DNA of 64,000 nucleotides from Magnolia sinica (taxonomy: Eukaryota; Streptophyta; Magnoliopsida; Magnoliales; Magnoliaceae), in NCBI RefSeq assembly GCF_029962835.1, contig NC_080574.1:41718501-41782500 (forward strand), in the 5' to 3' direction. The position numbers and the translations under genes are program-made. Shown here in pieces: positions 1-10,302 of this stretch; position 1 is the first letter of the stretch; every line of letters starts with the position of its first letter. A model generated the notes under the pieces. The model was not told the origin of the DNA and did not search any database. It saw only the letters and a program-made list of their open reading frames with translations.

Positions 1-756
1 GTCAGGACGCACCGTGTTAGGTGAGGTGGGCCGCCATGGAGGAGATGCAGTCCAACCATACTGATGACATTTTCATCCTCGAACTACCTATACGGTACAC
101 GTAAATTAAAAAAAAAAAAAAAAAAAACCTATGCTACACGCAGCATACTACGTACGTGCAGATGGCTTACACCAACTTCCTATACCATAAAAAATAAAAA
201 TAAAAAATAAAAACAAAACAAAAGGCACTGTTAATGTGCATCCACACAAGGAAACATGGCGTAAACCCGAAGGAAAAATAAAAAATAAATCATTAGTGGT
301 TATTATTGGAGTTGAAGTTACCATTTTAAGCTGAATTGCACCACAAGGTTCTTCAAACCTCACTTTCTAAATGAACCAGTGCCAATATGAATTGATCTGG
401 CAATGGATCTACTATGGAATGGATACGTTGTGTCTTCGACCTTGGAGCTGAATTACTACTCTAGGTTTTCACCCGTTGTGGAAAAATCCGTATTGCTGCC
501 TCCTATAAGAGTCCAGGCCATGTCTTGGTCCAGTGCAGTTGATCATCCTCTCAAACTCTTAGATCGACTACTGAATTGTCCAAGATGAACCATGAATTCA
601 TCAAGCTGGTAAGAAGATACGAATTGTTGATGTATGACCCAAAACAATTTTATAGAAAGTATTTTTCTTGATTTGTTTAGATTGTTTAATTTTATGTGAG
701 ATGACAGAAACTTAATTAATACCCCATTCCTAGTAATACATATGGGTACGTACACA
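1..756. other. Intergenic, no gene recognised
   Basis: No open frame here resembles a known protein. An A-run lies near 108-127 and A-rich tracts near 185-215 and 270-290. Nothing else could be supported. Confidence 0.6.
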
Positions 757-1030
757 ACTCAGCTGCGGATGGCCTGGTCGAGTTGAGGAGTGATGGTTAA
801 GTGGACCGTCTTTACTGATCGTTGGGTAACCTCCCCCCTACCATTCGTGGTCTATCGTCCTTAGACAGAGTTGGGTTGGACAGCCTGCAGGAGAACTAAT
901 TTTATTTCCTGTCTTTCCTAATTAGCTTCTTACGATAGGTGGGCCCACAACCTTTACTGTTGGGCTGCCTGAATCTTAGCCTGTAAAAAGTGTTGTACTT
1001 CGCATCTATATGAATAATAAAAAGAATACA
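757..1030 (+). mobile_element. LINE 3' end, 5'-truncated, decayed
   Basis: The start reads as the tail of a LINE RNase H domain (a degraded ADGL.R motif). It is followed by the same 3' untranslated sequence as the better copy at 1395-1774: a gtgggcccacaacc...gggctgcctgaatcttag block, then a tail rich in AATAA. Only the last ~270 bp of the element are present, typical of aborted reverse transcription. The 3' end runs into a (TA)n tract at about 1030-1052, and no target-site duplication could be fixed. Confidence 0.6.
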
Positions 1031-1377
1031 TATATATATATATATATATATATGGGCACGTTCCGAAATGCTTCTTTTTCTTTTTCTTTTTTTTTTTTTC
1101 ACGTATAGAAATGCTTGCATACAACTACTTGGAAAATGTAGAGAAGATTGCATGCTCCTCAAATGGACTTTTCAAATATAAAATTATTGGAAGATGTTAG
1201 ATTCTAGCCAAGCATCTTTGAATGGTGAGAAATAATGGGTGCACGAGAAATATGTGCCATTTACATATGATACTTGTCTAGTCGACTCGATTGTATTCAA
1301 GTCGACTCAAAACCCGCTTACATCGAGATTTTTGCTTTCAATTATTTGAGTTTCTCTGAGTTTTTTTAGAGTCAAAG

Positions 1378-1791
1378 TTGTGTCGAGTTCCTCATGCACA
1401 ACATGGAGGTGCGTATTGCCTACACCCCTAGGGAGGCAAACTGTACTGCAGATGGCCTGGCACGGTTGGGGAGTGGCAGTCAAGTGGACCGCCTGTATAA
1501 AGGGATGGGAGATCTCCCCCCAAATATTAGTGGTTTTTTGTTTTTAGACAAAATTGGATTAGGAAGCCTACAGGAGGGCTGATTTGTTTGTTTTAGTTAC
1601 TTCCGGCTTTTCCTTAACTTCTTACGAGAGGTGGGCCCAAGCCATTCGGGCCTGCCTGAATCTTAGGCTGTATAGATGGTGTAATCTCGCTGTGAAATGA
1701 ATATATTGCATCTTTAAAATTTAAAATTAAAATATAAAATAATAATAATAATAATAATAATTAAAAAAATAAAATTGTGTCGAGTTCCTCA
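1378..1791 (+). mobile_element. 5'-truncated LINE insertion with 17-bp TSD
   Basis: A 380-bp insert (1395-1774) is flanked by a perfect 17-bp duplication, TTGTGTCGAGTTCCTCA, at 1378-1394 and 1775-1791. The insert encodes the end of a plant LINE RNase H domain (REANCTADGLARLGS, from 1394), the usual LINE C-terminal tail, a stop at about 1582, a 3' UTR, and a tail that has become (AAT)n plus A-rich DNA. The duplication and A-rich tail show target-primed reverse transcription. The element keeps only the last few percent of ORF2 and is inert. Confidence 0.85.
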
Positions 1792-2100
1792 AGGTTTTCA
1801 ATCACATTTTATAAAACATTTTTGATATAAAAAAGGATTACTAATCATCACAACTTTGCTCTTTCTAGGGCTTGCTCTGAGTCGACTCTTTGAGCCAACT
1901 CGACTCTATGGACTTTCTGACTCCATCGATCCATCCGTCCATCTATCAACGTGTACATGTTGGATATGCACGCATATCATGTGTACATTACACCCATGGC
2001 ATGTAATACATTTTTGCATGCCTTGAATCAGCAACAATCATGCTAAAGAAATTATAATAATAATAAGAAGAAGAAGAAGAAGAAGATTTAATGAAAATTT
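1792..2100. other. Spacer with AAT/AAG microsatellite
   Basis: No gene was seen. An (AAT)n to (AAG)n simple repeat lies at about 2055-2088, just downstream of the GLR exon on the minus strand. If the GLR gene is intact, this would be intron. Confidence 0.5.
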
Positions 2101-2124
2101 CATGAATCTAGAAAACATGAGTAC

Positions 2125-2407
2125 CCATGGTGGCTGCCTGAACCGGATCGCCTTTAGAATCTCTTATGTGCACTGTTGCTTTAAAACCCGTGGAGCGGAA
2201 GAAGTCTCTGATGGCCATCTCGATGGCAATCTTCTCTTCTTTTCCAGGTCGAGTCGTGGAGTCTATGATGGCGCCGATGCTGCCTGCCGACCTGATTTTC
2301 CACTTATTGTTGTTGTCGCGGGCGGCCATTAGCTTTGGTTGGTATAAGAAAATGAAGGAGAGGAGAAATGCAAGTCGTTTGTAGTGCAATGAAGAGGTAA
2401 CAGACAT
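2125..2407 (-). CDS. Glutamate receptor-like (GLR) channel, first exon only
   Basis: Plant GLRs are amino-acid-gated cation channels; the N-terminal ligand-binding (ANF/LIVBP-like) domain is extracellular. The chosen start (ATG at 2407) lies just after a CT-rich leader. It gives a hydrophobic signal-peptide-like segment ([15 protein letters not shown]), then the family's entry strand (IGAIID), a [14 protein letters not shown] helix and the strongly conserved [13 protein letters not shown] motif. A possible splice donor (GGGTACTC) closes the exon near 2125, after which the frame loses similarity. The open frame continues upstream to 2704, but that part has no family similarity and crosses the simple repeat. 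No later exon was found at 1-2100, so the rest lies outside the window after a long intron, or the locus is a fragment. Family assignment is from recognised motifs. Confidence 0.75.
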
Positions 2408-2411
2408 TTCT

Positions 2412-2413
<2 letters not shown>

Positions 2414-2445
<32 letters not shown>
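2414..2445. repeat. (GA)n microsatellite in GLR leader
   Basis: About 16 GA units. On the gene's strand this is a (TC)n tract beginning about 7 bp upstream of the ATG. CT-rich leaders are common in plant promoters and 5' UTRs, so it may be regulatory and length-variable. Confidence 0.85.
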
Positions 2446-2448
<3 letters not shown>

Positions 2449-2529
2449 GAATGCATGAGCTAATAAATAGAAAACAGGTATGTAGTTCTGTAGGGGCTTT
2501 GACTTTGACTGTGGTTTTCAGCTCGTGGT

Positions 2530-3086
2530 TGATTTGGGACGCGGATTTCCTGCGAAACCCTTTCGCAGGATGTTCCTGCACAAGGATGCTGGGTGGGGCC
2601 ACCACCATGTTTCTGGGAAATATATTCCGTTCATCCATTTTTTGAGCTAATTTGAGTACAAGCGACCAAAAATGAGTTGGATCCAAAACTAAAGTGGACC
2701 ACACCAGAGGGAAAATTGGGAAAAGAAATGCCTACCGTTGAAACCTTCTTGGGGTCCACCTTGATGTTTATATGCCATCCAAACCGTTTATAAGGTCATT
2801 ACCACAGGGATGAAGTGAAAATACAAAATAAAATAGCCTGAAACAAAGCTTTTATGGTCATAAGAATGTTTCAACGGTTCTCACCGAATATCCAATGTTT
2901 ACTCTCGTGTGGCCCACTTGAGTCTTGTATCCACCTCATTTTTTTTCTTTTATACTAAAATGAGCTCACAAAATGGATAAACGGAGTATATTTCCCAGAA
3001 ACATAGTGGTGAGCCCCAGCCAGCAACCTTGCGCAGGAACTTCCTGCTAAAGGCTTTCGCAGGAAATCCGCGTCCGCTGATTTGGG
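2530..3086. mobile_element. Mutator-like foldback MITE with 9-bp TSD
   Basis: A 539-bp element (2539-3077) is bounded by the 9-bp direct repeat TGATTTGGG (2530-2538 and 3078-3086). A 9-bp duplication is the hallmark of Mutator-like transposons. The ends are long imperfect inverted repeats of about 110 bp: left ACGCGGATTTCCTGCG is mirrored at the right by CGCAGGAAATCCGCGT, continuing through the CAGGAAC and TTTCTGGGAAATAT blocks. The centre has no coding capacity. The right arm carries about 4 extra bases. The element sits about 130 bp upstream of the GLR start codon, in its presumed promoter or leader. Confidence 0.8.
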
Positions 3087-4429
3087 CCACTAACACAATT
3101 CAATTGGTTGATTTTGAATGTACGTTAGTTCTGACACGGATTTTTTGGGTTACTGCAGAAATATGTCATAACCTTGACAATTGTACCTATCAGATTATTA
3201 GCCTTTTATCTGGAGAGAGAGGCCGGTTCGCATACAAAGCTTTGTACGGTAACAATTAATATTGAAATACAGCTGCCATGTTTTAGCAGATGCGATTGGG
3301 GTGGCTTTGTCATTTTGAAACGGTGATGCCAATATGCTGCATTCTTTAATTACGTTTACCATCGTGGATCCCATATTGTTTTCTGTCACATATAATATGT
3401 GTTGACGTGTGCCACAGCCGATGAAACGGCTCGATACAAACCGATCAACTTCGATCCCAATGTGTTAAAATAAACAGATACGCCTAATATAAATATATAT
3501 AATTAGATTCTGATAAGACCGGTCACTTACTCAACCATCTATAAAATTTTATAATGATCAGGGGATAATTAAAAGGTAGAGTTCTTCTACTGAAGATGAG
3601 TTATTTTGTGCCTTATATAAGAAAACACATCTAGAATATCAGTGTATTCAAACAAAATAAAAAACTCACAATCGATCACTAGAAGCGATTGGAAGAATAC
3701 GTCACTTGAAAGAACTACATGATATTAAATAGAGATCAAATTCAACATATGAGCGTAAATTTGAATTACAACTAAATATTATAAATAAGAATTACTGCTA
3801 CTTGATTACCACTACTCTTAGAATAAGTTGAGATAAAAGATAAATTTATTTGATTTATAGATAATTGGTCATTATTGGGTTGTCCTTTTGCTATGTTGAT
3901 TTCTTTAACTACTTATATATCTCTGTTGCATAGCTTATTCTTCCATATCCTTCTTCTATTATTGTAACGGTTATAATAATTGAAAAGCATTTCTCCATAT
4001 CCTTCTTTTGTTACATTTTTATTTCATGATTATTTCTCTTCTGTTAGTCAAATTTTATTCCTTTTAACTGCCTTTTGTATCTCGAATTGCTTCAACCATG
4101 TTTCTCTCTTCCCTCATTAAACTTGTGGATAACTCAACCATATCATTCCATTGGCAATCAGCTGACATGTAAAATTATATTTACACCAGTTATGATTTCG
4201 TAAAAAGTACCCACAAGTATCTTGAAAATCTTTTCATCCACCTCCTATTTTTCATGTAATGACGCACGTCAGCTTTTTATTAGCTTTTTCCAAAATAACC
4301 ATAAATTGTCACCGCTGGAAAACTTGTTCAGCATCTGTTGTAAGAAGCGTGTGCAATACCTGAACTTGCAGGCCATGTATGTGTGAAATCCACTCTGTCC
4401 ACAAGTTGTAACACTTAATATTAAGAATT
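3087..4429. other. Intergenic, AT-rich, nothing recognised
   Basis: No protein-like frame, repeat boundary or RNA gene could be supported. It would include the upstream region of the GLR exon if the MITE is ignored. Confidence 0.5.
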
Positions 4430-4750
4430 GGCCTAAGTAACCAGGCATATACCAAAAGCACCAGGTGGGCCACACCACAGTAACCGTGGTAAGAGACCCC
4501 ACAGCAGAAACCGGGCCCCCATGTTGTTTATGGCCTCACAACCACCCCGTTCATCAGAAGAGTCTTGTCAGGATGAAAAGACATCCCAAAAATTTGACTG
4601 ACCCAAAACTCACCGAGCCACACATGAATTTAAAAATTTTGGGTGTGATTTCAGTGAACACAAGGCGACAGAGGAACTGGATGTCCTCATGGTGGGTTCC
4701 AAAGATCTCAAGCGTCCTTCGTACAAAAGGCGGTAGGTGGTGTTAAAGAT
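4430..4750. repeat. Degraded MITE-like fragment (gggccc-type)
   Basis: It contains phrases shared with many non-coding repeats elsewhere in the window (GGTGGGCCACACCACAG, a parental ATGTTGTTTATGGCC variant, CCGTTCATC). No termini or duplication could be fixed. Confidence 0.3.
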
Positions 4751-5049
4751 TCCGGTCCTAGAAAAGCACTAGGCAAGCTTAGTAGTAAGTGAGGTTTGCT
4801 AGAATACATCCCAACTTATTACAGCTGTATTGGCCGGACTCTATCCTTTACAGCTTGGGCTACCTTTCAATATTATTTAAACTCTTCATATGAGGTGACG
4901 CGGGCTATTTTTCAATGATACAACCCTTTTATATGATGTGACTCAATATAATTACATTTGGGTTGTTTCGTTCTTTTCCTTTGCATGAGAACAGTTAGTC
5001 GTTTAGTTCTTTTCCTTTGCATGTGGACAGTCTAAGCCCTTGAATAATC

Positions 5050-5300
5050 GCCTGTCATTGAAATGGATACTTCTGGATGAATTTCAGTAGACATCGATTT
5101 CAAGTATATGTGCAGCGTGACTTTTACTCACAGGGGAGGAATTTATAAGTAGCGAAAGACTTTGATTCTATATGGAGGAATTTATGAGTAGAGAAAGACT
5201 TTTGACTTCATGGCATAGCGTGGTGGGAATTCTCTCACGCGGTGGTGTGAGGAAATTACAAATTACACCCTTGGCATTCAAGTAATTTGAAGTAAGCTCT
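5050..5300 (+). repeat. Dispersed repeat, copy 1 (pair at 40930-41265)
   Basis: A 250-bp stretch shares order and wording with 40930-41265: a GGATGCTTTTGGATG-like start, GCAGCGTGACTTTT, GGAGGAA.TTATGAG, GGCA.AG.GTG.TGG, CTCTC.CACGGTGGTG, and GGCATT.AAGTAATT.AAAGTAA. It is a decayed non-coding repeat of unknown class. Confidence 0.55.
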
Positions 5301-5480
5301 TTCAATTATGAGTCCTTGTCTCTGAATGTACCATACGTTAGAAAAGAAGGCCAAAAGAAGAAGAAGAAGAAGAAGAAGACTGAAGTGTACCTTTCATGGA
5401 ACACAATTAATATACGGAATTTGTCTTTGATTTCTGCCTATGATTCAAACCAATCCGGTGAACCGTATCTTCCTAAGCTT

Positions 5481-5647
5481 AGGGCCCGTTCTGATACCAC
5501 CAAATGAGTTACTTTTTCTACTTACGGCAGTAGATAAGTTACTTATTTTGGTTTATGATTAGTTATAAGTAACTTTCAGTTAATTTCTTTTAGCTTTTCT
5601 ACTTTTCGTAAGTTGCTGAAGAGACGCATCAGAAGAGAGGAGATCCT
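5481..5647. mobile_element. Possible hAT-type MITE end
   Basis: It begins AGGGCCCGTTCTGATACC, close to the AGGGCCCGTTTGG termini of plant hAT MITEs, and is followed by inverted AAGTTACTTA/TAAGTTA motifs. The other end is not visible because a LINE tail abuts it. Confidence 0.3.
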
Positions 5648-6035
5648 GATAAGTTATTTCTTTTTTTAAGAAGCAAAAAATTCATTAAAGAAGAGGGGAC
5701 TATATAGGGACATTTAGCTTTCGGGCGGCCAAGACACTTAAAAGCCCCTGAACCAACCAATTATATATCTAAAAAAGCACCGCAAAGTATAAAACCAACT
5801 TATATATGCGCTATCCTTCCTCAGATATTACCTAGGCCCACTCAATTAAGGAAAATGAGGCCCCGGATGTCTCACAGAAGGTCCGATGCCCGGTGAAAAA
5901 TCTTTTTACAGTGAGTCTCACTCCCCAAGCGTGCCAAACCATCCGCCGCTTCATTCCCTTTGTGCCAAACGTGGGCAATTCGCACCTGGCCCCGTTGTAA
6001 CAACGTGTCAATCTTGTCTTTACGGTACCACCATT
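5648..6035 (-). mobile_element. LINE 3' end (RNase H tail), minus strand
   Basis: On the minus strand this encodes the end of a LINE RNase H domain (VRIAHVWHKGNEAADGLARL), then a 3' UTR ending ...TTTAATGAATTTTTTGC plus a poly-A-like tail (T-run near 5651-5657 on the plus strand). The 5' side joins a Ty3/gypsy gag remnant at about 6010-6035. Gag does not resume on the other side, so the insertion or a later deletion removed the rest of gag. Confidence 0.7.
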
Positions 6036-6955
6036 TCCACTTGGTAGTACCTTTCTTACCTTTCTTCTGCTCGGGTAACCAACTTGATTGCATCATTCAT
6101 CATCTACATGGGCTGCATCTGGACCTGATCTTGAATTGTCATACGCAATCCGTTATTGAATCAGGTGACTTGTTGTGATTTAGTTTCGACTAAATCATTA
6201 TATGCCGCCACGTGGTAGAATTCTTCTGCGTAATCTAAGAAGGAATCACGCACGTAGCAACTGCTTCATCCATTGTCATGTGCGGGTAGGTGTTTTCATC
6301 TGTCTTGTCTATGCAAGTTGCAGTTGCTCCCACAATGTTGAAGTTTCACCCTTCAACTTGTACGCCACGAGCTTGACTTTCTTTGCTTTGGGGATTTCCA
6401 TATATTCGAATAATCGCTCAACTTCAGAGAACCAATGGAGGAACTCCTCAATGTGAAGTTGGCCATTGAAGCTTTTGACAATAGGACTATTGCGAAGATC
6501 AAGTCTTGAACCAAATTTCAAAGAGTTATCTGACTTAAAAATAAAAATAAAAATAAAAATAAAAAAAGAGTTGGCCATTGAAGCTAAGGATATCAATCAT
6601 CATCCCAAATTTTCGATCTATCTGATTTGCTCAATCACCACCTTGTTCGGGATATTGGAGGATCATGTCGTCAATCTCCTCGTTGTTGGATCCCACCTCC
6701 TCAGGGATTCCTATAGTTCACTACCGACATTGTCCTATATAATCAATGCGATTACGAGTTCTATCAATTACTGGGGGCGGATCACCACCATGAACAAGGA
6801 GTTACCCTGGGGCCTCCATCATCCGATCAATGGCAACCTGTAGCCCTTACATGACTTATCGATTCTCGCATTGTGCGGCTTTGAAAGCCGACATGATTAA
6901 AGCATGATTCCCTAGAGCACTATCCATGGGATTATTGCTCGGCTCGTTGTTACAA
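6036..6955 (-). pseudogene. gag: Ty3/gypsy gag polyprotein, broken
   Basis: Gag forms the retrotransposon particle. From just inside the primer site, the minus strand reads a gag N-terminus (MDSALGNHALIMSAFK...) and then several stops. The retrotrans_gag core follows: FNGQLHIEEFLHWFSEVERL and LVAYKLKGETSTLWEQLQ (about 6309-6470). A later conserved part near 6050-6210 reads YAEEFYHVAAYNDL and AIKLVTRAEE. An AT-rich simple run (TTTTTATTTTTATTT type, 6535-6566) interrupts the frame. The C-terminal zinc knuckle and pol are absent, cut off by the LINE tail. Confidence 0.8.
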
Positions 6956-6980
6956 GTCATAGATCCAAGGAGAAAACCTT

Positions 6981-6992
6981 GCTCTGATATCA
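6981..6992 (-). promoter_or_regulatory. Primer-binding site, initiator Met tRNA
   Basis: The minus strand reads TGATATCAGAGC, one mismatch from the canonical plant PBS TGGTATCAGAGC. It lies 2 bases inside the LTR end at 6995 and just upstream of gag, which fixes orientation and LTR boundary. Confidence 0.8.
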
Positions 6993-6994
6993 AC

Positions 6995-7716
6995 CGACGC
7001 AGGGATGGGCATGATGAGGTCAAGCACAATCTTCCTCGGGGGATAATTACTCTGAATCCACGGAGCTTCTCTGGACTCCTCACAGAGATTCCTCGAATCC
7101 ATGAGGAGAGATAGAAATTAGAAATAAATTATAATAAAATTGAAAACAAATTGATTAATGGATAAAAATGAATTTACAATCCTTTAAATAGATATATTAA
7201 ACTTAAGAAGAAGTTTTAGAATCAAACTCCAACTCAAACTCTCTAAAATTCATGACTTACTATAAATAGTAAACTTATTATTTATAAACGGTCATGATTT
7301 CCACTAAACTTCTTAGTTTTCGGCCAAAAATAGTAAGTGTCCTATTTGGCCTAACAACGTTGTTCTCCTAATTTTTAAAGCCTTTTTCATGTTGTACACA
7401 ACTCCTAAAACTCAATGGATCAAAAGTTATGATCGAACTAAAAGTTACTATAAATAGTAAAAACATAAATAAAATGGATTTTCAACTATCGATCTAATGG
7501 AATCTCGCAAATTCGACATGGGTAACCCAGCATAGCGAGGTTGGTTGGCTAAAGTAGCTTATCCTACCCAAAAATCTTATATGGTACATTGAATAACTCA
7601 TTCTTGTTTACGATATATGCCTGTTTTAAGGATTTGACGGTCCAGATCACTTCCGCCTCCAATCGGACCCCCTCTAGTTCATCTTGGCCATGAAATTGTC
7701 TGTGACCCACTCTAAA
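6995..7716 (-). repeat. Ty3/gypsy 5' LTR (copy B)
   Basis: This 722-bp repeat aligns along its whole length with 8062-8747. Shared blocks include TTTCTCTGGACTCCT, GAAGTTTTAGAATCAAACTCC, GATCAAAAGTTATGATCGAA and TTGGTTGGCTAAA. By its position before the PBS it is a 5' LTR for the minus-strand gag. Its terminal dinucleotides have decayed (CG and AA instead of TG and CA). Confidence 0.75.
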
Positions 7717-8061
7717 TCACAACCTCTACAAACTCTTGAGTTCCTTGGGTTCCCTCTTGCTGAGCCATCGACTTTCAGTTTTACCCAACCTACCTCCGAC
7801 CTCATCCACTTCACCAATGTAAGCTCCTTCCTCGGGGGTTATTGCGCGACGATCCCAATGTCTTAGAAGTCCAATTGGGCAGACAACGAAGGAGGGTTAG
7901 TGGTAGGAAGGGACAGGAAGATCCAGACCAGCCATCTCATAACACGTGCAATCGTGGCCTCCACATTCACCCAAGCCCCTTCAAATCTGCTGCAATTCTG
8001 GGTCTTTTAGATCTCCCAAAGCACCAAACCGAAAATTAAACCCTAAAATCTAGATAGATAG
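7717..8061. other. 345-bp spacer between two LTRs
   Basis: This sequence is unique between the two LTR copies. It is neither an LTR-LTR circle junction nor recognisable pol. It may be old flanking DNA between two neighbouring insertions. Confidence 0.5.
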
Positions 8062-8747
8062 TGATGCAGGGAAGGATGTGATGAGGTCGAATGACGTCTT
8101 CCTGAGAGATAACTACTCCAAATCCACAGAGTTTCTCTGGACTCCTTAAAGAGATTTCTCGAATCCAAGTGGGAAAAAACAGAAATAATTTCTAATAATT
8201 TAAAATAAATTGATTGATGATTTTTTAAAAAAAATTACAATACTTTAAATAGTGAACTCAAACTTAGAATGAAGTTTTAGAATCAAACTCCCTAAAAATG
8301 TGACTTACTATTTATGGATGGTCATAATTCCTACTAGACTTCATGGTTTTCGACCAAAAATACTAAGGGTCCAGTTTGGTCTAACCATGTTATTCTCCTA
8401 ATTTTTCTAAGCCATTTTCATGTTGGGCACGACTCTTAAAACTCATAGGATCAAAAGTTATGATCGAATTAAAACTTATTATTTATAGAAAAAATGAAAA
8501 TAAAAAGGACTTTCAACCGTCAATCTGATGGAATCTTGCAAATATGGCATGGATAACCCGGCATAGTAGGGTTGGTTGGCTAAAATAGCTTCTCCTACCC
8601 CAAAATCATATATGGTGCGTTGAATAACTCATTCCAGTTTACGAGATATGACTGTTTTGAAGTCCTGACGGTCCTGATAACTTCCACCTCCGATCGAGCT
8701 TTCTCTGGTCCATCTTGGCCATAAAAGTATCCATGACCCACTCTACA
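8062..8747 (-). repeat. Ty3/gypsy 3' LTR (copy A)
   Basis: A 686-bp LTR with intact TG...CA ends on either strand (TGATGCAGGG at 8062; minus-strand start TGTAGAGTGGG at 8747). It follows a polypurine tract and the end of pol on the minus strand, so it is a 3' LTR. It matches copy B at 6995-7716. Confidence 0.8.
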
Positions 8748-8751
8748 TTAG

Positions 8752-8764
8752 TCCCCTCCACTTT
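8752..8764 (-). promoter_or_regulatory. Polypurine tract
   Basis: The minus strand reads AAAGTGGAGGGGA, four bases before the LTR. This is the expected plus-strand primer of reverse transcription for a Ty3/gypsy element. Confidence 0.7.
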
Positions 8765-8769
8765 AAAAG

Positions 8770-9456
8770 AACTCATCCTCGAGTTATCATCCTACTTCGA
8801 TTCATGATACTCGGTCAAGTTCGTAATGTTGAAAGTACATGAGATCTCTATGTCATCCGGAAGATCAACAACAAAGCATTATCATTGATCTTTCGAGGGA
8901 TCGATACCGATCTAATCTTCTTTTTCTTCGACTTGTTGTAAATCCCGTTCAGAAATTGCTCCTTGCATAGATGGACCATAACATGGTCGCCGACCTCGAA
9001 CACCTTTTATCGTCAATGCTTGTCGGCTTGCTCTTTGTACTTGTTGTTTGAGGCATGCAACTTAGCTTGCACATCTGCATGAATGTCACGATTCGGTCTA
9101 ATATGTGTTCTGATACGATGCTCATGTCCGAGAGCTTGGGTAAAGGGACAAAGTTATGTGTGGTAGGGCACTCGACTATAAATAATCTAAAATGGGGACT
9201 TCCCTGTCGAGCGGTTCACCATGTTATTGAATGTAAACTCCGCTTGAGACAAAGTCAAATTCTACTACTTCACTTTGTCACCTGAAATACACTGAAGGAA
9301 GTTTCCCAACATGTGATTCACAACTTCAGTCTGTCAATCGGTTTGTGGGTGGTAGGCACTGTTGAACTAAAGTTGTGTACCAAATTAATTCCACAAAGTC
9401 TGTTAAAAGTGGCCAATGAACTTTGTATCACGGTCAAAAATTGAAAGATAAGCTAT
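8770..9456 (-). pseudogene. pol: Ty3/gypsy integrase C-terminal part, broken
   Basis: On the minus strand the integrase catalytic region begins at a DRDTKFIGHF motif (about 9425-9456). A decayed TVPTTHKP stretch follows, then GDHVMVHL (about 8975-9000), a lysine-rich YNKSKKKKI block and the end motif DLPDDIEISCTFNI...LTEYHES (about 8795-8885). Stops and frameshifts occur throughout. There is no recognisable chromodomain between the last motif and the polypurine tract. Reverse transcriptase and the N-terminal part of integrase are missing, cut at about 9456 by unrelated sequence. Confidence 0.8.
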
Positions 9457-9459
9457 AAA

Positions 9460-10302
9460 TGTCCTAAAGAGGGGGTGAATAGGACAATACCAAATTCTTC
9501 GAAATAAAGTGGAATAAATAATCTCAATTGCCTAAAGTATTGGAACTTTGATTCTAAATAATTTGTAAGACAACCTTCACCTAGTATTTTAGGCAGGACA
9601 ACATTATATTATGATATCTTTGAAATCAAACTTTTAAACTAGCAAGAGAAGATAAAGTAAATAAAGTATTCACCACAAAGAATGAAATAATTATAACATT
9701 CACCGCAAATAATGAAATAAACAATCACACATACCCACAAGGGGTTATAGTAGTTCGGTGTTTAAACCTACACCTACTCCACTCCTAAAATTACTACCCT
9801 TGTAATTTTAACTTCACTTTCGCATTAACTTCTTACAGTTCTTATGATTTTCACGAGCTATCACAAATCAACCCCTTTATGATTTTCATGGGCTATCACA
9901 AATCAACCCACAGAGATTCCCAGGCTATCTTAGAAAAACCCAAATAAAGAATATAATTGACAATTTTACTTATCTTCAAATGACGATTCGAAGATATGGT
10001 TGAAGCTTGAAGTAGTGATCTTCCTTCTTGAGTGTCGAAGAGGCAGGATATACTTAACCAAAAAGAATATAGGGATCTAATGTATTTCAAAGAATATAAT
10101 TCTCAAGTAGAGTATAGATTACTCACTAAAATGTATTTAAGATCAGCTTGAAAAAAGGGAATTTAATAAGCTAAATTAAATTTATAAATACCACACGAAT
10201 AGCTTAATGAGGACCTGAGCTTCTTTCTTATTGCAGTACGTTTTTGAGTGAATTTCATTGTAAAATAAAATGAGAGAAGATTCATATTTATAGCCAAAGG
10301 AT
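9460..10302. mobile_element. LTR-like segment, possibly Ty1/copia
   Basis: It starts TGTCCTAAAGAGGGGGTGAA immediately where the integrase remnant stops, and contains GGGGTTATAGTAGTTCGGTG and CACCTACTCCACTCC. These phrases resemble those I associate with LTRs of large copia elements. No second copy, primer site or right boundary was found, so the class is tentative. Confidence 0.4.

Noticed and set aside
2108-2704. 198-residue open frame taken as the whole GLR exon
   Set aside because: The first ~100 residues cross the MITE and the (GA)n tract and lack family similarity; the ATG at 2407 followed by a signal-peptide-like segment is more likely.
6995-8747. Two-LTR circle junction
   Set aside because: A circle junction would join LTR ends with only a few bases; here 345 bp of unrelated DNA lie between the LTRs.
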